Source: Tanypteryx hageni (Eukaryota > Arthropoda > Insecta > Odonata > Petaluridae). Taken from it: a stretch of 64,000 nucleotides of DNA. The DNA is taken from NCBI GenBank assembly GCA_028673005.1, contig CM054113.1:207071504-207135503 (forward strand), in the 5' to 3' direction. A program made the translations under genes and the position numbers. Below the pieces are notes generated by a model that made no database searches, was not told where the DNA came from, and saw only the letters and a program-made list of their open reading frames with translations. Shown piece after piece: positions 56,079 through 64,000 of this stretch. How positions within the stretch are numbered: position 1 is the first letter of the stretch; each line of letters begins with the position of its first letter.

Positions 56079-58490
56079 CTTTTTAAAAAAAAAATTTTTA
56101 AATATCAACAAACTTTACTCATAAAAACTTTCAAGTTTCTATGTGATTTGTACGTATCTTGAGATATAGTTATTTTCAAGGTTCTCGGATAAAAAAATCA
56201 TCCTGTATTTCTACAAATTTTGCTTGATTATTTTTGGTACAACTAATATTTAATGAGATATGACGGATATCATTTTATTGACACCGATAAAATGGCCCTC
56301 CTGGTTAGATTGTCATTTATATCATTATCTTATTTTCTTTGCCCTAAAGTCGTTAATACCAAATTTCATAAAACTCCGTCCAGCAGTTTTGGAGATGAAA
56401 CATGCGCATGGGCAGACGGGCATCACATGGCCATAAGCCCATAAGGCATTCATTTCTTCTTTTTTTAAAGAACGCCTAAAAGCGGGCATACTGAGGAAGA
56501 CACCAAACTTGTGACATTTTACAAAATAATTGAAGGTGAAAAGAGAATGGAGTAACGGTACGAATGTTCAATAGATGCATCTTGCCGCAAGTCTCTCAAG
56601 TCCTGTTAATTGCGAGATAGTCATAGACGAAAATGACAGAGAGAGGATAGATAAATAATAGGAGATATTATTAATGAAAAAGGGAACAGCAGCGAAAGCA
56701 TCGCAACGGAATTCGAGTAAATAACGCATGTTGGTAATTTCTTGGAAAGTTAACATTGACGACGCACATTCTTATAGGAAAAAAAGAATGTACCAGCGTT
56801 GGTTTAGCAAAGCTAGAAAAGTGAGACGACGATAACTTCTGCACTCCTTGTTTGATTTCACTCTTTCTCACATTACGACATTACTTCAGCAACAATTTTT
56901 ATCCACAAAAGCGATGAGACACAAACAAAAAGACGACTCACTTGCAAATTTACGGTTTATGAATTGGCATACAATCGACTGCTTAGACCCTAAGTGTTTA
57001 CACAAACCTCATACTTCTCAAGTTCCCTGCATCACCCTCTCCTATAATTGAGAAATTCATTTACCTCGCATCCAGCCCTCAAACTTTCCCCATAGTATCA
57101 GACCCTTTACAGCGCACCTAATTTAAAACTTTATTTCGTAGCCCTTCCTCCCACTTATCACTCAGGAATTTGACTTTCATATCAAACGCTTCCTTTTTCC
57201 TCGGCCATCGGCTTTTCACCTTTCCCTTTTTGCTTCGCTGCCCACCATTCCTTTTATTCTGCGCGTGGCCACTAGCCCTTGCCATAAGGCTGTTTCATTC
57301 TTTTCGAATTTATTTCTTTAGCACAAGATCTAGGTAAACATTATAAATAGTCTTGCTCGATTTATAATATATGGGGAAGTTGTTCATGGTTATATATTTT
57401 TTGAAAAAGACTTTTAACCTTCTACTGCCAAATGTAACTCCAGAATAACGTTCCATATATTCATTAATTTTTGTTTTTTTTTCCCTTTCTTTGTGCCACA
57501 ATGTCGTCTGGAAGTTACCTACTACATCTTATAAATAAAAACTGTGGCATAAAATCAAATAAAACTTCTTTATTTATTATTTGAATAATATTTGAGCACT
57601 TTTTTAAAGAATGAAATTAATTCAACTGGAAAAATTTGGGCAGAGGTAGAAAGAAGGCTAATGTTTCGACTGCGGACTGAAACGCCGCACAGTCGCAGCA
57701 CTGCTACAATAAATAAAGGATGATAAAAGAAAAGAGAAATGGCCAAAATAAAAGACGCTCCGCATGAAAGTTAAATACACTTTATGCCGACCATGGTCCT
57801 TTAAAACTATATTTCGAACTTTGAGAGGACAAATATTACCTTTCATCGATCGCTCCTATTCGTGTTATATCCGCTCATCTATTATATTATTTCGGACCCT
57901 TGTAGACGGGAGCGCTTTCACGCAGCGCTACAAATTGTTTTTGTTCCCGCCTCATTTCCTCTTCCTCTCGTCGCAGGTAAACCTTTCCGTCATTTACACC
58001 AAAACAAAAGGCGATGGCATTCGGTGTTTGCCGAAAGAATCTTCGACACTCCTTTGCAAATCCATGGCGCCAAAAACCATAAAGACCGTTCGGTCCTAAA
58101 CCCTAACCTGCGCTGACCACCCTCTCGACCCTCCCCCTTCCGCCACTTCTTCCCCGCATATGCAAATATGTACACCAAAGCCCGGTGCTTAACTATGTGA
58201 CGTACGAACAAGCTCTTTTCATGGCCGCCTGTCATGAAGCTTTCATTCTCCTACTGTCTCTTATTCCCTCCCTTCAGTTCTCCCTCCCCACATGCCTGAT
58301 TGTAGGGGTTTCAACCGAGAGTATGTCAGGACTTCCTCGCTCATACATAAATTCGGGATCAAAAGTTGCGAAGTTGCGACAAAGAATATTAGTTTTAAAC
58401 CAGAAAAAACGTCGAAACTGTGAAACATAATGTTATAAACATGGGCTATTTATTTTAGTGAAATTGTTATTCATTTCAATGTAACTTGTA
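56079..58490. other. No gene recognised
   Basis: AT-rich DNA. A segment at about 56330-56450 (ACCAAATTTCATAAAACTCC, GTCCAGCAGTTTTGGAGATG) is of a type common near ends of arthropod interspersed repeats, but no ends were found. Remaining open frames are short and unsupported. Confidence 0.5.
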
Positions 58491-58494
58491 GTGG

Positions 58495-58912
58495 GGGTAC
58501 GCGACCATTAGAAAATGTCCCGAGGGGTACGTGATCGTTAGCAAAATGCTCTTAAGGCGGCGTTGGGAAACCTTTTCTATGTGGGGGGTCGCATTGGCGG
58601 CTGCGAATTCTTCGGCGGGCCGCATTGCAAGTTGTCAATGCCAGATTAGATTTTAAATCGGACCTCAGATTCTGAGGATCACATCAGTGAAAATCACGTC
58701 AAAATTAGGTTTTTAGGGTTAAAATTTCAATATGAAGTGTTTTATTGTCGTGATTTGAATGTATAAGATACGAATTTGGTTTAAATCTCTTTTTGATCAT
58801 AGCTTCGCGGGCCGCATAAAACGCTCTTGAGGGCCGCATACGGCCCGCGGGCCGTGGTTTTCTCACCACTGCTCTAAGGGCTACGTAAGCTCGAAAAGGT
58901 AGAGAACCGCTG
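58495..58912. mobile_element. hAT-like element interrupted by a second hAT MITE
   Basis: The segments GGGGGTACGCGACCATTAG...GGGGTACGTGATCGTTAGC (58495-58549) and GGGCTACGTAAGCTCGAAAA...GAGAACCGCTG (58879-58912) look like the two parts of one hAT end region. The reversed right end reads CAGCGGTTCTCTACCTTTTC, typical of hAT. The MITE at 58558-58871 sits between them. The outer left end was not located. Confidence 0.6.
58558..58871. mobile_element. hAT-type MITE, copy 2 of the 51560 family
   Basis: CGGCGTTGGGAAACCTTTTC at the left and, reversed, CAGTGGTGAGAAAACCACGG at the right, with GGGCCGC motifs. The interior is colinear with 51560-51869. Flanks TCTTAAGG and CTCTAAGG are compatible with an 8-bp duplication carrying an indel. 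It is nested in another hAT-like element. Confidence 0.75.
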
Positions 58913-59115
58913 CGTTGTTGTTTCTCTTCAAATCAGCCAACAGCGTAATTTACTGCCTACATTTGTTTCACAAGAAATATACAACATATATAGATTTTCA
59001 AGTATTACATGCTGATTATCAGATTTTTCAATTCATAAAATAATTTCAATTGATTACACGTAAGAGATGTTTAGGGTATTTTTATGTAAGGGATCGTCTA
59101 CGATTCCTCATCGTC

Positions 59116-59325
59116 CAGTCTCAACCTCTTTAATAACACGGCCCACCGGAACTACAAATTTCCTGCGGCACTCCAAGCGCCATATTAAAGAAATTTGGCC
59201 ACCCCATACTTTCTCTTTCTTGTTACATAATGACTTAAAGAAAACGTTTTGGATCAATAACTAATCGTAAACCTTTTCGCGGCCCACCTATAATCCCTTC
59301 GCGGCCAACAGGTTGAGAAACGCTA
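59116..59325. mobile_element. 210-bp hAT-like MITE
   Basis: The left end CAGTCTCAACCTCTTTAATA with GGCCCACC and the right part GCGGCCAACAGGTTGAGAAA form hAT-like inverted ends (TCTCAACCT in both orientations). Flanking octamers TCATCGTC and TCATAGCC agree at six of eight positions. Confidence 0.55.
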
Positions 59326-59591
59326 TCATAGCCTATAGCAGTGATTCCCAACCTTTTTCGCATGGAGGAACCCCTACAATAATTTTTCATATCCCGAGGA
59401 ACCCCTATCTATGAAAACGTTTACAGACCATAAAATGTTGATAGCGGGGAGCGCAATTCAATAATTCAATTACTGCTAAATTATTGTCAAGAAAATTTAT
59501 TTGTAAATTTATTTGTATGTCAGCTTACATTGTAAGAAAAAAATTGAAGCATTTTTCCTGTATTTTTCGTATTATCTAATCTTTTTTTATA

Positions 59592-61433
59592 TCAAATAAA
59601 AATAAAGTTCACATCAAAGTCAATATAAAGTTTACTTTCAGCGTGACACTTGGGCGTTTCTTTTTGCACAAATGTTGAATTATTGGCCGAATTGTTAACA
59701 AACACATTCGCAGTTCTTCGACAGTAGCGATTTCTTTCTTTGCTTTTAATGTTTGTCAGACATGAGAAAACTTGTCCACAGAGGTAAGAAGTTGAAAACT
59801 GTAGTAAGATGTTCACTGCTTTTGCTGAGATCACAGGATACTCTCTTCTTATTGAAATCCAAAGAACATCAGGTGACACTTCATTGAATTATATCTTCAA
59901 AGTTCGATCGCACTGTAGTTCAGTCAGTTGTTCTTCTTCTTGCAGACTGAGTAAATTTTGTGAATTTGGTGAGAACTCGACAAAAGGGTTTCTAATCCAG
60001 TCATACATTTCCGATGACAAAGAAGGAAAGTATTGGTCAAGCTTTTCTTTCAGTGATTCCAAATTAATGGTAATTAATGGGATGATTTCCTTATAACCTG
60101 TCTGAATCTGAACCTGAGATAGAAGCGGAAACATTTCAATATTTCCAATTGAAAGGTGTTTTTTTTACAAACCTTGAGTTTATTCTTGAATGCAAGAAGT
60201 TTTCTGTGGAAGTTAGAATGTTTTCTTTTGGGCCCTGCATGCTGGTGTCCAAGGTGTTTAAGTGCTGATAAATATCTGCTAAGTAGGCTAGTTTCAGCAG
60301 CCATTTTGTATCTTCAAGAAAGTCAGAAAAACTAGCTTTGAACTAGCTCTTTGAAGAAAAGCAGTAGTTCCTCTCGCAGCTCAAATACCCTTTTTTAAAC
60401 TTTCCCTCTTGAAAGCATCTAACCTCGGTGTGTATAAAGAGTCACATGGTCTTTTTGCATATTTTCACACAGCTTTGCAAACATGCGCTACTTTATAAAA
60501 TTGACCATGTTCCCAGCTACATCAAGGACTTGTTTTAAATCTTCCCCAATAGTTTTTGAAACAAGAACTTCCCGGTGGAGGAAACAGGGGATCGTTATGA
60601 CATCAGGGTTTTTTCTTTGCCGATCATTGAAGGGGCACCATCAGCTCAAATTCCAACACACCGGCTCCATGACAAACCACAGGATTCCAAATAAGAAGAC
60701 AAGATGTTGAAATGTCTTTACCTTTGGTCGTTTCTGGCAGCTCTTTACAACAACAGAAATTTTCCATTATTTCACCTTCGTTTTCAAATCGTACAAATGC
60801 CAACAGCTGAGCTTTACTTGTTATGTCTGTCGACTCGTCGACTTGGAGAGCCAAGATAGTATTTTTTAGTATTTCAAACAAGACATCTTCAATGTCGTGT
60901 AACACGCCTACTAATTGTATTATAAGAAACAGGAACTTCGTCAATTTCAGTTTCAGCCTCTTTGCCTTTCATTGTTTTCACTATTATTTTACAATCAGGC
61001 TTTCAGCAATAGTGTGACTTTTCATTTTTGTGCAGCTAGCTCAGCTACTAAATAGCTTGCTTCTTGAGCCTTTTCACCTTCTTCTCAAAAACTTTACCTT
61101 GTTTGCCTTGTGAATCAAAAAGTCGTTGAAAGTAATGAACTGTTTTATTTGACAAGTGGCCGTGATTAGTAGTGAAGTGTCGATTTAACTTGGCCGGGGC
61201 CATAGCTGTGTTAGTCAGTCTTTTCCCGCAAAGAGTGCACAATGGAACGGGGTAATTTTCGTCTTCAGTCCATGTAAAACCCATGGCCATGTAACTGTCA
61301 TTGTAAAGGCGAATTTTTTTATTATCAGTCACCTCTCTTCCTGCTTTACTCTTACTTGGCTCTGGTAATTTTGATTAATTTTCACTGTCCTCTCCTTCAC
61401 TGACGCATCTTCTTTTCATATATTTCCACATTT
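59592..61433 (-). pseudogene. hAT transposase pseudogene, ZBED5/FAM200-like
   Basis: Reading on the minus strand from about 61433: a BED zinc finger (FTWTEDENYPVPLCTLCGKR, LNRHFTTNH) with the CxxC and HxxxxH metal ligands, at 61330-61100; then LFEILKNTILALQVDESTD, AQLLAFVRFENEGEI, CCCKELPETTKGKDI (60890-60690), where DESTD contains the first catalytic Asp expected of hAT enzymes; HQHAGPKRKHSNFHRKLLAF (about 60240-60180); and the C-terminal dimerisation region PVISAKAVNILLQFSTSYLC, FSCLTNIKSKERNR (59840-59730). These match ZBED5/FAM200-like hAT transposases. Frames change several times and a TAA interrupts the N-terminus near 61374, so it is inactive. Confidence 0.85.
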
Positions 61434-61462
61434 TTCAATCTTCAACAGCCGTATGAAAATAC

Positions 61463-61743
61463 TGTTACGGGGTGGGATTTTAGATACACAAAAACAACCA
61501 CGGTTTCGGTAAAAACGCTAATTACAAAACTACGCAAAGACTACAAATCTACAAAATAGCGAACGACCGTAACGCGCACTAAACACCACTCGCGAAATCA
61601 CTCCCGAAAATAAATCACTCTGAGTATCACTATCGATGAGATCCGTGGAACAGCACTGTCTAATCAAGACTGACTCGGTTGCCCGATCGTCGCTCTTTAA
61701 ATAAAGAAAAAGACCCTTCTAGAACAATTTGATAGCAGACACA
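61463..61743. mobile_element. Solo LTR inserted in the hAT element
   Basis: A 281-bp segment starting TGTTACGGGGTGGGATTTTA and ending ATAGCAGACACA has the TGT...ACA ends of an LTR. It is flanked by the same 4-bp direct repeat ATAC (61459-61462 and 61744-61747). AATAAAG inside (about 61700) could be a polyadenylation signal. No primer-binding site or internal retroviral region adjoins it. Family not identified; Gypsy-type is one possibility. Confidence 0.65.
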
Positions 61744-61994
61744 ATACAACTAAATAACCTTAAATACGAACTGACCAAAACAAAACAGAGGCAGTTGGTA
61801 GCGCACGGAGATTACTCCAGTATTGCCAATTGCCGGACAAAAATTCCCGCGATATTTCGAGAGATATTTGGAATATTTTGCGGTATTTCAAAATTTTTAT
61901 TTATTTATTCTTCGATTTCTCGCGGAACCCCTGACGATGGTCTGCGGAACCCTAGAGTTCCGCGGAACCCTGGTTGGGAAACACTAGTCTATAG

Positions 61995-63659
61995 CCTCTG
62001 TTCTAGAATCTTCAATAGTGCTCGGTGAATTATGCCTGGTGTTTTAAGGTCGGCTGATTGATGACATGGCTCGGTAATAGATGAATTTTAATAGCTATAA
62101 GAATGCCATTTAAAAATTATCCATTGCTGTCGATTCTTTTGCCGGTTTAATGATTGATCCTCGAACGATAACCTTTTCCTTTTGCCAAATCTCTTCCTGA
62201 TTGTTTTCCTGCCTCTCCTTTCTCCTCTTTTCACATTTTCCAACGTTATCCCTATCCTTCATCCCTTTACTTCGTTGTGGACTTCATGCCGTTATTTTCT
62301 TCTCGTCGCCTCTTTTTCCTTTTAATTCTTTCCTCTGATACGCTCTTTTAGTTTCCTTCTTATCAATTTTCGCTACGTTCGTATTGGCTCCACATCCATC
62401 CAGATAGAAGCTTTCCGGCAAATACCGTCCATTCCACTTCTCGAGAGCATCGACAAATTAAACACCACCATTCTAGCCTCAATCCTCTATTTTCTTTCCG
62501 TATCTTCTTCTCCCTTTTAACTCTCCCATTCTTTAAATAAGCATTATCAGTTCACTTTTCATTCTCTCACGCGTCTACTGGCTCCAAAGTATATCTCGTA
62601 ATTGGAGTTTCTCAGCAAAAACCAGCCATTCCGCTTCTTTGGGAGCATCGCCTCTCTCCACACCGCCGAGACCTTAATCTTTTTTTCCATTCGAAAGGGA
62701 CCGAACCAAGGCCACAAGCGAAAACTTTCGCGAACTCAAAGAGGATCGACTACCTCGTGATTGATCTTGTTAAAGAAATATACCGGAAGGAATGGGGAGA
62801 TATTGCGAAAAGAACTAGGATAAAAACACGAGGCCGACGACCGCCATGAGTTCGCCTCCTCAAGTCTCTCGTTTCCGTTCTGGATCATACGCCCATCTTT
62901 CGCTTAAGGTCGCAAAACCGGTAAAAGAACCTCGGTATATCGTAATATAATAACTATGGTTCAGTTCACCAAAAGAGGAAGAATTCCGCATCGGCGCGAT
63001 TAAATCTCCGTCTAGATTCACTGGAATTTTATGAAAATGCTTGGCATGTACTTTATCCTTTCAGGATGAATCCTTGAAAAATCAAAACTATAGAAACACA
63101 TGACATTCGGGGCAGCCAACGACCGAGTTCCGTTTTAGGTTGCGAAATAGCGATAAAAAAGAAGTGAGAAGAATGGAAATGGAAGGAATTTTTAAGTATA
63201 TTAGTAGATCGGAATAATTAAGCGAATGATGAGGCAAAGGAAAGTGAATGGAATCGAGAAGGTCTTGAGAAGAGATTGCACGATTAAAAGATCATCTGGA
63301 ATTAAAATATGTGCAAATGAGCGGGAGGAAAGAAAATAATTCAGATATATGAGATAATGAAGAGGAAAGAGAGTTGCCTAAAAGTGAAGGAGGTTTCTCC
63401 CATTTAACATACGATCATGGAACATCATAATCATAACCTAAGAATTGATATTATCTTTGCGTATATAGTCGCACTGATTTTCCCAACTTTGTGCCTTAAA
63501 TAATAATCTTTCCACTTTTCTATTATCCGAGAATGGAATTATCCATTGGTGACACAAATACTAATTGCCTGGCGACAATACATTAATGGCTTCGTGAAGT
63601 AATTGCTGCAAAGCTCTTAGGAAGGGAAAAATATATATTTGGTAAGGAAATATAAGATA
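61995..63659. other. No gene recognised; pyrimidine-rich then AT-rich
   Basis: CT-rich DNA (62170-62560), then mixed and AT-rich DNA. No domain or element end until 63660. Confidence 0.55.
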
Positions 63660-64000
63660 CTAGCTGAAAGTACCCGGCGTTGCTCGGGTTTTTAAGTCAA
63701 GACAAAAATAGTGAGTAAGATTAGAGAATAAAACCAAGTAATGAAACCAGGCTAATTTTTATTGTAGTGCTTAATACTATGCAATATTTATTGTCTTTCC
63801 ATCTTTTGCCCAAATAGATAAATTTTTTCCAGCATTCTCTATCGGCAATTTGACGATTTTGTATGGAATAACTTTTAAAATACAGTTATTTCACTCGAAT
63901 TGATTTCCAGTGGAAGAAACTGCATCATATTATGTGTTCATCAATCTCAAAAAAATTAAAACCTTGGGCAAGAATTGCGAGCTCTAAGGATGCAACCGGT
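63660..64000 (-). mobile_element. Helitron-like terminus running off the window
   Basis: CTAGCTGAAAGTACCCGGCG then TTGCTCGGGTTTTT. Read on the minus strand this is the hairpin ACCCGAGCAACGCCGGGT, about eight bases, CTAG, then T, a Helitron 3' end layout similar to the confirmed one at 33665-33693. The 340 bp inside show no helicase motif. Motifs of this kind also occur near ends of other dispersed repeats, so the class is tentative. Confidence 0.5.

Larger units (their letters stand above)
59339..61986 (-). mobile_element. 2.65-kb hAT element with transposase pseudogene, both ends and target duplication
   Basis: The left end CAGTGATTCCCAACCTTTTT and reversed right end TAGTGTTTCCCAACCAGGGT are inverted repeats, each followed by GGAACCCC/GGTTCCGC-type repeats. 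The flanking octamers GCCTATAG (59331-59338) and GTCTATAG (61987-61994) match at seven of eight positions. The interior carries a minus-strand transposase relic with a BED zinc finger and a hAT dimerisation region. A solo LTR is inserted near the 5' end of the gene. Confidence 0.85.

Overview
This is a stretch of arthropod-type nuclear DNA, probably insect. The evidence for that is indirect: a decayed Polinton/Maverick (adintovirus-like) element, jockey-type LINE, hAT, Helitron and Tc/mariner-like debris, a tRNA-derived SINE, and moderately AT-rich DNA full of simple repeats. I found no intact host protein-coding gene, tRNA, rRNA or CRISPR array. Almost all long open frames are artefacts of pyrimidine-rich repeat DNA.

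Region 1 (1-5265) is the only gene-dense part. It is the right-hand part of a Polinton/adintovirus-like element, all on the + strand: a minor-capsid (penton-like) C-terminus, a small basic glycine-rich virion protein, the double jelly-roll major capsid protein, an adenain-type maturation protease, an unrecognised 240-residue protein, a protein ending in a truncated BIR (inhibitor-of-apoptosis) zinc finger, and a small Cys-rich protein with a possible spliced leader. All are broken by stops or frameshifts. A 98-bp tandem repeat follows. Integrase, polymerase B and packaging ATPase are not in the window and may lie to the left. The first four would make and mature a capsid; the rest are accessory.

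Region 2 (5.3-54.9 kb) has no host genes. It holds (i) two ~1.01-kb elements with inverted hairpin-bearing ends and TA flanks (8.5-9.55 and 31.9-32.9 kb) plus solitary ends of the same family; (ii) a deleted Helitron with a helicase remnant (32.88-33.69 kb) and other Helitron-like ends (41.26, 41.76, 63.66 kb); (iii) hAT-type MITEs with 8-bp duplications (12.98 and 51.56 kb); (iv) Tigger/pogo-like MITEs; (v) a long fold-back element (26.95-27.49 kb); (vi) a tRNA-derived SINE (51.15 kb); (vii) minisatellites of 14, 13, 98, 120 and ~150 bp; and (viii) many strand-asymmetric polypurine tracts, several abutting a conserved ~50-bp block that looks like the end of an unnamed repeat family.

Region 3 (54.9-64 kb) is a transposon graveyard: a jockey-like LINE remnant, then a nested hAT cluster (58.5-62.0 kb) that includes a 2.65-kb ZBED/FAM200-like transposase pseudogene on the minus strand with both ends, target duplication and a solo LTR inserted in it. 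The window ends in another Helitron-like terminus.
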